The notes below the pieces were generated by a model. It did not search any database and was not told the origin of the DNA. It saw only the letters and a list, made by a program, of their open reading frames with translations. Below, one piece after another: positions 31,277-41,099 of a stretch of DNA of 64,000 nt (position 1 is its first letter; every line of letters starts with the position of its first letter). The position numbers and the translations under genes are program-made. The stretch comes from Bemisia tabaci (Eukaryota; Arthropoda; Insecta; Hemiptera; Aleyrodidae), in the NCBI RefSeq assembly GCF_918797505.1, contig NC_092794.1, positions 69,601,345 through 69,665,344 of the forward strand. The letters are read 5' to 3'.

Positions 31277-31544
31277 CCGGGTGTCTATCAAAACAGGCTG
31301 ACCAAAAATCAGTACTTTTTCAGTAATTTTTCAGTACATTCCCAAGAAATTTGGTACCTCCACGACAGAATAATTCAGTACTTCCAGTTCAAGAAATGCA
31401 AAAAGAGTTCAAAATTTGAATTTTGAACTCAAATTGCGACCAATATGACGAAAAATTGAAACAAATTCCAGACCTTCTTGCGGAATTTAAAAAATCCGTA
31501 CTTTTTCCAGACTTTCCGGAAATTCCGGACTTGTAGACACCCTG
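31277..31544. mobile_element. MITE family X, copy 1
   Basis: Ends 'cgggtgtctatcaaaacagg' and 'ttgtagacaccctg' are inverted. The left half repeats the heptamer tcagtac several times, and the right half carries 'tccggaaattccggac'. X2 at 34390 is a close relative. The ends look hAT-like, but the duplication is only partly visible (ctatt). Confidence 0.75.
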
Positions 31545-32282
31545 CTATTAGGTTTTGCTATGAAAGATAGATCCAGTAGATCCACGCATAAAAACCTATG
31601 CTCCGTTTTTAAACTCCACAAACTTTAAACCTCATCGAAAGGGATCGTGGAAAAAATACGACTGACCGACGACTGTAGGTGTAGGTTTCAAGTCGTTCAT
31701 TTTTCCCACCGGAGAGGAAGCAGAGGTAAAAGATATCCACTCGAAAAAACCTGCACCTTCAGGAGCGTCGAACGGACAAGAAGGATTTACAACCCGAGTA
31801 TTCCGATTACTCGCCGGGTTTCCGGCAATTAAAACATGTCTTTTTATTCGCTCGGGAGTATTTTTTCAGTATTAAAAACTGTCACCAGGGGGCGCCAGGA
31901 GCCGCGGCGGAAATCGCGCGCCCGTTCCGAGTAAATTCGCCGGGAAAATTACGGTGCATCGGCTCTCATTTATGGCCGTCGTACTTTGTCGTACACGTTT
32001 AACAGGGTCCGCGGTCGTTAATAACGGCTGGGTTCCTGCCGCGTTGCCAGATTGCCGGGAAATCGGCGCGATTCGCGGGGAAAATTCGAAAGCCTCGGCC
32101 TGTGATCGGGACGTTTGGGCAGCGTGCGCGATGGGAAACCCACGCGGGATCATGTGTCCCACCGCTCGATGAGACGTGGGAAAGAATGAATGGAGCCCCC
32201 GCTCCCCGCTGATCCGGGGAGAGGACATGCCGGGAGGAACAGGTGCCCATCAAAGACATAATAATCCCTACAAACCTATTCG
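31545..32282. other. GC-rich island, no gene assigned
   Basis: CpG-rich from about 31880 to 32240, open on both strands (118 and 86 aa minus; 72 aa plus) without recognised domains. It has the look of host unique sequence. Confidence 0.4.
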
Positions 32283-32290
32283 TGCTCCTG

Positions 32291-32454
32291 CAGTGGCGTG
32301 GCGTGAATTGCGATATATCGATTGTTATGCCATTTAAACCTATGAAAAAAGATCGATTATCAGGGTGTCCGCAGCGAACACCTTAGTAATCGATTCTTTA
32401 CCATAGCTTCAAATGGCGAGATATCGATAATCGACTATTCACGCCACGCCACTG
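32291..32454. mobile_element. hAT-like MITE N, copy 2 (intact)
   Basis: A 164-bp element with ends 'cagtggcgtggcgtgaa' and 'ttcacgccacgccactg'. An exact 8-bp duplication, tgctcctg, lies at 32283-32290 and 32455-32462. Inside, 'tatcgattgttatgcc' and 'gatatcgataatcg' continue the pairing. CAG/CTG ends plus 8 bp indicate hAT. Confidence 0.9.
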
Positions 32455-32569
32455 TGCTCCTGTCCCGAGCTTCGTCGGACGGCATCGCGAGAAAAGGAGG
32501 AAGCTTATGCAGCCATTTTGTTTTGAAAATATTTTCCGCGAGGAGCACGGAGAAGAGGGGTCGGAGGTA

Positions 32570-32907
32570 CACGGAGAAAAAAACCTCGTGCGTGGAACCC
32601 GAAGTTTAGGTCATATGGATCGCTGAAGTTTTCGGATTGAGCATCTGAACACTTTAGGTCAAGCTGCTGAGGTTTGGATCACACATCTGAAACTTCAGTT
32701 CTTACATCTGAAGTGCTTCGGTTTTCACATCCGAAAAACTTCGGTTCTCACATTTGAAGTACTTCAGATGTAAGAACTGAAGTTTCAGATGTGTGATCCG
32801 AACCCAGACAGCTAGACCTAAAGTGTTTAGATGCTCAATCCGAAAACTTCAGAGATCTGTATGTGACCTAAACTTCGGGTCCCACGCATGAAGTTTTTTT
32901 CTCCGTG
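32570..32907. mobile_element. Hairpin MITE family Q, copy 1
   Basis: A 338-bp near-complete palindrome with ends 'cacggagaaaaaaacctcgt' and 'tgaagtttttttctccgtg', flanked by TA (32568-32569, 32908-32909). The ~160-bp arms carry 'aagttttcggattgagcatc' and 'gatcacacatctgaaacttc'. The centre has a second nested palindrome of 'ctgaagt(g/a)cttc' blocks. The TA duplication suggests Tc1/mariner-type mobilisation. Confidence 0.9.
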
Positions 32908-33139
32908 TACGATCCTTAATTTTTCTCCAAAAGAGATCGTGTCGAAGATTTTCTATCTTTAAACTTGCAAAACTTTGGACCTAAACCTCCTCCGCGAAAA
33001 TTCTCAACATAAACCATGAAACCATTCTAACAAAGATGGGAGTATCGTCAGGTGGAGGCCACCTCTTCTTCAGAGTTGCAATGCGTTGCTTTGTGCCAAC
33101 AAAATAGGTTAGACATTAGGTGTTTTTCTGAGGTTCTTA

Positions 33140-33380
33140 CACTGCTAAAAATCAGAGTGAAATTCGGTGCCGGAGTCAGCATAGCACCCAAAAATCCCTT
33201 GTGATATGAACGCGAAGAGAACTTAGCACCAAAAAATTTTAAGATTCCCCGCCAAAAGAGTAGATTCCACTCCGTAATAGTGAAAGTCAACCGTAAGGAT
33301 TCACTCCGTATACATGTCACTGGGGTTTTTTGGGAACTGCATAGACTCCGGCACAGAATTTCACTCCAAAATTTTAAAGA
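33140..33380. mobile_element. MITE family E, copy 2
   Basis: This starts 'cactgctaaaaatcagagtg' and ends 'cacagaatttcactccaaaa' with the last bases decayed. The arms 'gaaattcggtgccggagtc' and 'gactccggcacagaatttc' are inverted. A 244-aa minus-strand open frame runs across this element and is not credible. Confidence 0.8.
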
Positions 33381-33790
33381 TAAATATGAATGTTTGGCTT
33401 GAACGTAACGAATTTTGATTTCTACATTTTTCCAGTCCAGACTCATGGAGGAGACTGTGAGAAGACGCCTTGGCACGGATGAGGACATTTTAATTAAGCA
33501 AGAAATCATTTTTCTCCGAATACTGGAGCCGGAGCGTTCCCTCGTTGATTTACCCCACACTCCTCCGATTCCCGCATCCGATCCACTGTCCACGGGCACC
33601 GTCCGCGTCGTGATTCCCGTTTGGCGGCGCGGCCCCGTCGGACGTGAGCGACGACGACGACGTCCACGTCCGGACGTTTGCCGGCTCGGAGCGGCACAGG
33701 CGGCAGGCGGCAGTTCGACACCACCGTGAGAACGCCGACGAGCCGCGAGCACGCTTGCCAGCTCGGACAGACCCCAAGACAATTCACGGA
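33381..33790. other. GC-rich patch, no gene assigned
   Basis: CpG-rich from 33580 to 33770, with a 'gacgacgacgacg' run. Open in several frames on both strands without recognised content. Confidence 0.35.
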
Positions 33791-33977
33791 CAAAAATGAA
33801 ATTGCTGATTTAACAATCGACGTACGAAGTATACGACGTAGATTTTATAATAAGGAAATGCTAATTGAACAACCCCCGTGGTTACCTAAATTAGCTTTCC
33901 ACCATTGTAAAGTGGACATTGGAAACATGTTGGACATATTGTTTTAAAAACTTAATTGTTAAATCAGCAATCGATTT
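33791..33977 (+). mobile_element. MITE family K, copy 2 (uninterrupted)
   Basis: A ~187-bp element with ends 'aaaatgaaattgctgattta' and 'ttaattgttaaatcagcaat', inverted over ~17 bp. It gives the empty-site reference for J1 ('cctaaattagctttccac'). Confidence 0.8.
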
Positions 33978-34002
33978 TATCTCGTGTTGTTCGATTCATA
34001 AT

Positions 34003-34115
34003 CGAAGGAAGGCGAAGAGGGAGAGGTAGGAAAGAGAAAAAGAAGCAGAACAGGAGTGGAAACAGGAGCAGAAACAGGAAGAAAGACATAAGGAGGAACA
34101 AACAGAAGAGCAGGA
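34003..34115 (+). repeat. Polypurine tract
   Basis: About 110 bases are almost only A and G, with loose repeats of 'acaggag' and 'agaaaaag'. Such tracts can form triplex DNA; no coding meaning. Confidence 0.65.
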
Positions 34116-34389
34116 CGTCTTGATTCAAAAATGGTCAAAAACAAGGTTCTGAACGGTCCTTGTTCAAGTATTCTTGGTTGAAGGGTGTCATTCTGACCAT
34201 AAAACTTTACGAAATTTAAAAATTGACCGATAGGCGAGGGAATGCTCAATACGTCTTTGTTGATCAACATTTTCTCAACAAAAAAGTAACGTCGGAATCC
34301 TGGTTCTTCTTGTGTGCCAAAAGAAATAGACAAGAATCAATAGCTGGACGGAATAGCACTTTGTTATTATTTTACTTCTCTCTCAGCAG

Positions 34390-34670
34390 ATAGTGTCTAC
34401 TAAAACAGGCAAGCCAAAAATCAGTACTTTTACGGTACTTTTTCAGTACATTCCGAAGAAATTCAGTACCTCCTTAACGGTAAAATTCAGTACTTTTCTA
34501 GTATCTCCATTTCACGTAATTCGATGAAGTTCAAAAATTTGAATTTCTCGCTCGCATTGCGACAAAAATAACAAAAATTCCGGACCTCCCCGCGGAATTT
34601 CCGCACTTTTTCAGTACCTCCGGACCGCCCTTGAAAAATCAGTGAAATTTCCGGACTTGCAGACATCCTG
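34390..34670. mobile_element. MITE family X, copy 2
   Basis: Ends 'agtgtctactaaaacaggc' and 'cttgcagacatcctg'. It contains five or more cagtac blocks in the left half and 'atttccggacttgcag' at the right, parallel to X1. Confidence 0.7.
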
Positions 34671-35011
34671 CTCTTACGTCTGACAAAATTCTCGCCAATT
34701 ATGAAATAAAGAGGAATCTCGGCAACACTGAGCGACCGGTCGCGCAGTGACCAGTGCTTGTGACGGGAACCGATGCCGCACCGGTGGATGGTTGCGATGG
34801 CGCGATGACTTATTAAAATACGATCAGCGCAACGCGTAAAGGCACAAACGCCGCGCCGCGCCGCGCCGCGTCGGGGGACACGCTTCACTTCCTCGTGCAC
34901 GGTCTCAGGGGTCGAGCGGGGATTTTTCATTTTCCTCGTCATCGATAACTGTCTAGTTCGGATACGTGGCGTCGCTAAGGAGGCAGGGCCTGGCAACAGA
35001 TTATCTATCCT
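34671..35011. other. GC-rich patch, no gene assigned
   Basis: This contains a 'cgccgcgccgcgccgcgccg' run near 34850 and GC-rich flanks. The 175-aa minus-strand open frame ending here overlaps X2 and has no recognised domain. Confidence 0.35.
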
Positions 35012-35238
35012 CACTCTTCAATATTGAGGAGCGAAATTCGATGACGGAGTCCGTAGCCTGTGTCACACTATCAAAATACTCCTCCAAAATGTCATGGTCA
35101 AAAGCTGTGATTGGTCCAAGTCATCGAATAAGCCAATCACAACACCTGATCTTGATATTTTGATGTTTAGCTTTGATAGTGTGACACGGCTTATGCAGCG
35201 CCCAAATACCCTAAGTGATACGAGTGCGAAGTGATATT
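35012..35238 (+). mobile_element. MITE family E, left-half copy 5, split by CC
   Basis: Left part 'cactcttcaatattgaggag' to 'gatgacggagtccgtagcc', then element CC, then 'gcagcgcccaaataccctaa' to 'gtgcgaagtgatatt'. It stops where a C end begins, as in the fragment at 7778. Confidence 0.7.
35060..35188. mobile_element. Palindromic MITE CC (nested in E)
   Basis: A 129-bp hairpin: 'gtgtcacactatcaaaatac' faces 'gctttgatagtgtgacac', with an inner pair 'tgtgattggtcc' / 'gccaatcaca'. Confidence 0.8.
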
Positions 35239-35297
35239 GGACCGAGTTTATCAGAAAGGAACCCCCCCCCCCCCCCCAAAAAAAAAAAAAAAAAATC
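35239..35297 (+). repeat. C-element end running into C and A homopolymers
   Basis: The C terminus 'ggaccgagtttatcagaaag' plus 'gaa' is followed at once by ~17 C and ~18 A, which truncate the element. The homopolymers may be partly an assembly artefact. Confidence 0.6.
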
Positions 35298-36483
35298 CCC
35301 CGAATACCTCATTTGGAGTATGAAAGTTTCGTGGGGTGTCTTTTAGCACCCTCCAGACTCCCGTTGATGAGGTAATCTTCTGCCCCCAAAAAAGATGTTT
35401 CTAGTTACGTTCATGTGCTGAGATCGAGATCGTGGTTTCCTGGGAAAGTCAGGTGTTGGGAGCTGGGAAGTGCCGAAAATGTTTCTGGGAACTTTCCGGG
35501 CTGGCACTTGAAAGTGTGAGTGATTACCGTGTACTTTTGTATGCATGTATGGACTTTTTTCTATCAAAGTTTCCCGAGGAAGTAGATTTTAGCCGGGACT
35601 TTCCACTATGAACCGCACATGCTGGATATCGTAATACTTTATGATAGCTTACCGAAACAAAAATCAATCACTTTTCGATTAGTTCCTGGTGGAGAGATTT
35701 ACGCAAAAGATGAGTCTATCTATGAACGAAATCCACTGCGGACGGTCAAACTTTCACCGGGGAACTCGCTAAATCATTAAAACTAAGATTCTTTGAGATA
35801 TACTTCAAGTATTTTTGGGCCTTCCGTTTTAAATGCCTTGGATTAAAATGGGCCTTTTCGTAAAAAACTTAAATGAGTAAATTTATAAAACGCTTAGGCT
35901 GTTTTCAGCGGTAAACACAAAGGGAAACAACCTTACGGAAGCCTGGCAATGTCCATATTCCGAACCGTTTGAGAGCTTGAGCCTTAACACCTAGCGTCGA
36001 AGACAAGACACCGAGACACTGAGACGCCCATTAAAATCCAAAACTGCTGATTTTGAAACTGTGGTCGCGCAAGCGCACAAAGCTGGGCATAAATCTTCAT
36101 TTATGAGACAAGCCGATTAACTTGGCCCCGCTCAGTTTCAGATTCGCCAAGAAAGCGTTCGGTATGCGCTGCCAAGTGGTCAAAAATTCCATAGGCCTCA
36201 ATGTACGTCCTAAATTTTATCGCCTTTTACCGAGGAAAAGCTGATACCGACTTGTGGTTGTGCATGCAACCGCCTCTCTTTACTTTACAAGCATCAGAGT
36301 GCACCTACTTTGCACATTTTTCTACTGGAGCACCAGCTAAATGCAGCGATATTTGAGGTAAATTGCACCGAAGAGCTATTTCATCGCGCATTAATTAAAC
36401 AGCAAGTTGTGCTTTTTTTGCGACTCTGACATGAAAATACGCTGTTTAGTCGAAAAAGCGGTCATGCTCACTGTTGAAAGGCC

Positions 36484-36514
<31 letters not shown>

Positions 36515-36949
36515 TGGGCTGTTGAAAATTATGGCAGTTTAGATACACAGTGTCGTGGAAAAGATGGGGCGATTATTTAGGTGGTTTAAATGGTAAACAA
36601 AAGTATCCGAGATTTTGTCATAGAATAGGTAGTAGAATCATAGAGTATAATAAAGTCGCTATGTACTGGAGCACTAATGAAGTCTCTTTTTGAGGCAGTT
36701 TTGTCCAGTACTGCTGGGACTAGTGTGCGGCGAATGGCGATGCCGTATTCGCCGTGTCCCTGCTCCGGGTTTCCCTAAGAATATTTGGGTATAAAATTTA
36801 AATCATAAAAACCGGGAGTCTCGAGCGTTTTTGAATGTTCCATGACTTTGGTCAACATGATTTGCCAAAATTCGCAAAAATAATCGTAAAGTTAGATTAA
36901 TAAATCTCGCAAACCACTCGCAGCCAGCGATTCTTCTATAGGCCTATGT
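35298..36949. other. No feature seen; poly-A run
   Basis: AT-rich filler with an A-run at about 36483-36511. No exon or shared repeat recognised. Confidence 0.35.
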
Positions 36950-37202
36950 CGTCACCTTCCAGGCAAAGTATCACAAGCGCCATGCGACGTTTAAAAATTT
37001 CCGCCGCCATTTTATTTTTTTACAGAGAAATTGTTCAACGAAGCTGTCCGAAAATTTCACTGAATTTTCTTTGTGCTGCCGATAAAATTTAGTGAAATTT
37101 CCAAACAGATTCAACCAACAATTTCTCAGTAAAGAAATAAAATGGCGGCGGAAATTTTTAAACGTCGCATGGCGCTTGTGATACTTTGCCTGGAAGGTGA
37201 CG
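36950..37202. mobile_element. MITE family M, copy 2
   Basis: A 253-bp element with ends 'cgtcaccttccaggcaaagt' and 'ctttgcctggaaggtgacg'. The ends and most of the arms pair nearly perfectly ('gccgccattttatttttt' / 'aaataaaatggcggcg'). Flanked by ATGT on both sides. Confidence 0.85.
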
Positions 37203-37452
37203 ATGTGTTAAAAAATGCTGTTTGGTTCACACTTGGTCCGCTCTTCCGGAGAACAAGAGGTTAGAAATGCACCGTTCAAGGATTGACTTCAGCGGCGTTT
37301 CAGTACATAGCGGCTTTATTGTACTCTGAGTGGAACATGAAGTAACCGAAACGTCCGGTTAATATTCTTCGTCAGTTTTTCTAAATCTCGAATTAACCAA
37401 ACCTTTCTGTTGGAAATTTCAACTTGGTTGAAATCTGACGTGAGCCACCAGG
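37203..37452. other. No feature seen
   Basis: Short AT-rich spacer between M2 and N3. Confidence 0.3.
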
Positions 37453-37608
37453 CAGTGGCGTGGCGTGCTTTACGATACATCGTTTGATCTGCCACTTAAA
37501 CCCATGGAAATGGATCGATTAACGGGGTGTTCGCAACAAACACCTTAATAATCGATTCTTTGCCATAGCGTCAAACGGAGAAATGTCAAAAATCGATCAT
37601 TCACGCCT
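37453..37608. mobile_element. hAT-like MITE N, copy 3 (right end lost)
   Basis: The left end 'cagtggcgtggcgtgc' and the cores 'tggatcgattaacggggtgt' and 'taataatcgattctttgcca' are present. The right side stops at 'gatcattcacgcc', short of the terminal ACTG. Confidence 0.75.
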
Positions 37609-38055
37609 AATTGCTAAAGCCGCCAGGGTTGAACTTGGATCGCGCCACTCACAAATCGCAACCTCTGAAGGACATCGAAAGAAGCAAGAGGGTGGTAGTT
37701 CAGCAGGACACCTTCTTCCCCAAACTTCTCAGAGTAAGTTTCTCATAAGAAGGTATGATTCATCCTAACCGAAAAATGCTTTCAGAAAATTGGACAATAC
37801 TCAACCGAGGATACTCGATTTCCTAATAGGATTTTGCTCCCACTCGATCCGAAGAAGTATGAGAGGAAGAGACCCTCCAATGGTATCTTGGCAATGGTGG
37901 AAGCTTCTACCCCCGGGGCTTTCCGGACTAATTGGACGTTTACCAACGCGTTAAGTATTTTGTTCTGCAAACCAACCGCAGTTTGGTAAACTTGTTTGGC
38001 TCATGGGGTCACCTAATGCTCATAATCCTGATAAATAAGTCAACTGCTGGATTGT
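37609..38055. other. No feature seen
   Basis: Mixed composition, with short frames only on both strands and no repeat recognised. Confidence 0.3.
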
Positions 38056-38120
38056 TGCCCCCTCCCATAAAGAAGTGCTGAATCTCCGAAAGTAAAAGTT
38101 GACACCGGTCGCCAAGAGGC
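38056..38120 (+). repeat. Dispersed repeat P, fragment 3
   Basis: The blocks 'gctgaatctccgaaagtaaa' and 'ccggtcgccaagaggc' match P1 and P2. The copy ends exactly where O1 begins. Confidence 0.6.
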
Positions 38121-38538
38121 CTGCGGGCTGATTGTTGAAATGTATAGACAAAGCGATAGATAAAGAAGACAGAACGGATATGGAGGGATCCTATTGGTGG
38201 AGGCGGGTGGCTGCAATGGACAAAGGACGTAAGTAATAGACTAACTAACGGCAACCCACGAAAGACCTGATTATTAGTCTGTCAATTACCCCCTTACTCT
38301 ATAAGAACCACCCATTTCAATCGATAGGATCGCTCCATACTCCTTATGTCTTCTTTGTCTATCGCCGAGTCTGTAACGACTAGTCTATGTCTATACCCAC
38401 GAAAGACCCGATAATTAGTCCATCATTAAGTCCCTTAGTCTATAAGAACCACCAATCTCTACCAATAGGATCGCCCCATACTCCTTACGTCTTCTATGTC
38501 CATCGCTTCGTCTACCAATTTCAACAATTAGCCCGCAG
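38121..38538. mobile_element. MITE family O, copy 1
   Basis: A 418-bp element with ends 'ctgcgggctgattgttgaaa' and 'tttcaacaattagcccgcag' (inverted). The interior holds two diverged copies of a ~130-bp block ('cccacgaaagacc' ... 'ccatactccttatgtcttct'), one more than O2. Confidence 0.8.
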
Positions 38539-38900
38539 TGGAGGGTCTTCAAGACTCTGAAAGAAGTTCACAGCTCTTCCTCGTTATTTCCGTCCGACTG
38601 CGACAATATGCGAATACGGACGGGGCGAAGGCGACGCGACGGTGGCGCGACCTGGCAACGGTCGCCGGGACCTGGGAACCGGTCAACATGAGCCGTGTAC
38701 TAAAACAAGGAACAGGGAACAGGGAGCGGGGCCGGTGTACGCCGGTTGCCTTACCGGTCGCGAAACTTGTCACGCATCGGCATCGGACATCGATACCGGT
38801 CCCGGTTGCGACTTGTGAGCACCGAGCCTGGTAATCGCAGTAACTAATACCTGTCCCCCGACTGCGACCCGACAAGACATCGCCACTCTCACCTAAGCCC
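38539..38900. other. GC-rich patch, no gene assigned
   Basis: CpG-rich sequence, open on both strands (98 and 108 aa), with no recognised domain. Confidence 0.35.
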
Positions 38901-38979
38901 GCATCTCAATCTCCACGTGAGCCCCAGATACCATGGATTCATATACAAAGCAGGGCTCATGAATAAATCAAGATACGTC
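38901..38979. mobile_element. Element I, degraded fragment 4
   Basis: The blocks 'atctccacgtgagcccc' and 'aagcagggctcatgaataaa' match the inner arms of I2 (15587-15685). The outer taagggcg ends are lost. Confidence 0.55.
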
Positions 38980-39388
38980 GGAGGGATGGCGAAGAGGGAA
39001 CCGACCGTCGGCCGAGGTGTACCGCTCTTCGCTCTTCAAGTTCAGGGGTTCCACATGCTCCCTCCTTCCACCGACGCGGAGTTGGACGCCTGTCAACAAC
39101 GGAGCGCTATCTACAAGAGAGCCTCGAAAAAAGACTTATCTGGAATAAGTCCGAGCTACACGAAGTTTCAGATCTGACTATCAGGGCCGAATACAAGCAA
39201 TAAGTACAACGAAGCTGCGGGGCTCGGTTTTAATCCCTCGAGACGTCGTCGGGCTACAAGGCACCGGTAGTTAGTTTTACCCGCTCTTTTATGAATAGAG
39301 TTTTCTTTCGCCTCTCTGCGCATGTCGCCTTACAACAACAACCGGTCTGTAACGGGAATCGCGGTGGAAACACTCCGGTGCCTTTCTG
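38980..39388. other. No feature seen
   Basis: Mixed composition without recognised repeats or exons. Confidence 0.3.
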
Positions 39389-39953
39389 CATTGTTAAAAA
39401 TCGAGGTGTGAAATTCGGTGTCGGAGTCTATAAAGCGCCCAAAAACCCCGGGTGATATGAGGGCGAGGTGAAATTAGCACCATGAAAGCGCATGATACCA
39501 CGCAAAAAGAGTAGATTTCCTTCCGTGTTAGTGTAACTTACTTCGTGAAGGGAATAGATTCCGCTTCGAATTCATATCACTCGGGGTTTTCGGGTGCTAT
39601 AGATAGATTCCGACAAGGGTTGCCACAGAATTTGGAAAAATTGAATTTCCTGACATTTCCCTGATTTTCCTGACACATTTTGATGGAATTCCGTGAGTTT
39701 AATAAATGCCAATTTTTTGAAAAAGACAGCCAGAAATATAGTTGTCAAGTAAAATTGTTCGAAACGTCAAACCCTTTCGAGAGAACAAATGAGGGTGGTT
39801 TGAACATTTTCCCCTGATATTTTCGTCATTTTCCCTGACATTTCCAGGTTTTTTGTGACATTTTAAAATTTTCTGACATAATCCAGTTTTCCTGGTATTT
39901 CCTGACTGCGGAAACCCTGTCCGTAAGAGAATTTTATTCCAAAAATTTTTAAC
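39389..39953. mobile_element. MITE family E, copy 3, split by X3
   Basis: This starts 'cattgttaaaaatcgaggtg' and runs through the E interior to 'gatagattccgac'. After the insert it resumes with 'taagagaattttattccaaa' and 'aatttttaac', which match the E right end. Confidence 0.75.
39613..39922. mobile_element. Element X3 (nested in E)
   Basis: About 310 bp with ends 'agggttgccacagaatttgg' and 'actgcggaaaccct' inverted. The interior repeats 'cctgacatttccctg' blocks in both halves. Of the same broad hAT-like style as X1/X2, but a different family. Confidence 0.65.
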
Positions 39954-40552
39954 TTGACGAAAATTTTTTGAAAAAATATTATCTTAGCTCAGTACGGAGC
40001 TTTGACTCGGGGCCTTCATTCCGGAATTGGCGAACCCGACTCACGGGCTGTGCGAAAGAATTTGAGTAACCCTCAATGTTGCGACTGTCACCAAGGTCTC
40101 CCGGGTGCGACGGGCGTCCAAGCGGCTATCGGTGACCGGGCACTAAATTTCGGGCCCCCCGGACCCCCAACTCGAGTCACGAGTGAGCAGCGACCAATTT
40201 TACGACGACACCCGAGGAACGGAACCCGACTGACATAAACCCGCGACGCGGCCGGCCGTGGGGTCGGGCCCGTTTTTAATTAAAAAGGCATTACCCGAAA
40301 CGGACATCGTTCACGACCTGAGCTGTAAATTTTGTCCGGTGCGCAGTTCGTCGCGCCCGTCACGGCCCGACGCGACGCGACGGGGTCTTTTCGGCCGGAT
40401 TTTGCCTGACTCTTTTCGGGTTTCAATCAGCGCTGCCGGATTTAGGTTCTGGGGCCCACGAAAACTACACTGCGCAAAAAAATCAGGAGCTAGCTTTCCA
40501 GCCTCATCCGTGCTGTCAGGCAAAATGAAATTAGAATTGAGGAAAGACAGGA
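39954..40552. other. GC-rich patch 40000-40480, no gene assigned
   Basis: CpG-rich with opposed open frames (78, 101 and 86 aa). No domain recognised. Confidence 0.35.
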
Positions 40553-40751
40553 CACTGAAATAAAAATTCACGGGCTATATAGACATACCGTCCTTTTCGG
40601 GCTCAGAGGCCGAAAGTTTCGGGTGCTGGAGCCATAGCTTCAATTGCTCCGGGTGCTACGCCCAGAACTTCTGGCCTCTGAGCCCGGAACGCGAACGGTA
40701 TGTCTATATGGCCCGTAAGTACGGCTTCCAAGGCCGGAGTTCTGTTTCAGG
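40553..40751. mobile_element. MITE family R, copy 1
   Basis: About 199 bp: 'cactgaaataaaaattcacg' at the left, 'gttctgtttcag' at the right. The paired arms are 'agacataccgtccttttcgg' / 'gaacggtatgtctatatggc' and 'gggctcagaggccgaaa' / 'tggcctctgagccc'. Confidence 0.8.
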
Positions 40752-40872
40752 GGATTGAGAAAGATGAAGTATGAAGAAGAAAAAGTAGGAGGATGGAGGA
40801 AGTAAGGAAAGAGCAGGGACAGAAGTAGAATTAGAGGAAAAAGGAAAAGCAAAGAGAGAGAGAGAGGGAAAA
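40752..40872 (+). repeat. Polypurine tract
   Basis: About 120 bases almost only A and G, ending in an (ag)n run, placed between R1 and B2. The minus strand reads as a Leu/Phe/Ser-rich frame, which is a composition artefact. Confidence 0.65.
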
Positions 40873-40884
40873 TCAGCAGATTAT

Positions 40885-41099
40885 CACTGAAACAAAAAGA
40901 ATCACAATCTCACTTTACGAGTACTCCTCGCTGATTTTGGCGTCAGTTATAAGAGTAGTTACACCAGACACCAGATATGGTTGATCAAACTATTCTTTAG
41001 GCTGACTCAACCGTATACCTCTGGCTGGTGTAACTACGCTTATAACTGGCACCAAAATCAGCCCGGAGTATAGTTGTGATTGCGATACTTTTTTTCGTG
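40885..41099. mobile_element. MITE family B, copy 2 (intact)
   Basis: A 215-bp element: left 'cactgaaacaaaaagaatca' and 'gctgattttggcgtcagtta'; right 'taactggcaccaaaatcagc' and 'gcgatactttttttcgtg'. It serves as the uninterrupted reference for B1. Confidence 0.85.

Noticed and set aside
33048..33782. The longest open frame (244 aa, minus strand) as a gene
   Set aside because: It runs through the whole E2 MITE and a CpG-rich patch that is open in other frames too, and no domain or conserved motif is visible.
34487..35014. A 175-aa minus-strand frame as a gene
   Set aside because: It overlaps MITE X2 and a 'cgccgcgccgcg' run; the composition explains its openness.
36483..36511. Poly-A runs here and at 61622 as retroposon tails
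   Set aside because: No element body, target duplication or reverse-transcriptase sequence was seen upstream of either run.
40640..40852. A Leu/Phe-rich membrane peptide on the minus strand
   Set aside because: It is the reading of a polypurine tract on the other strand.
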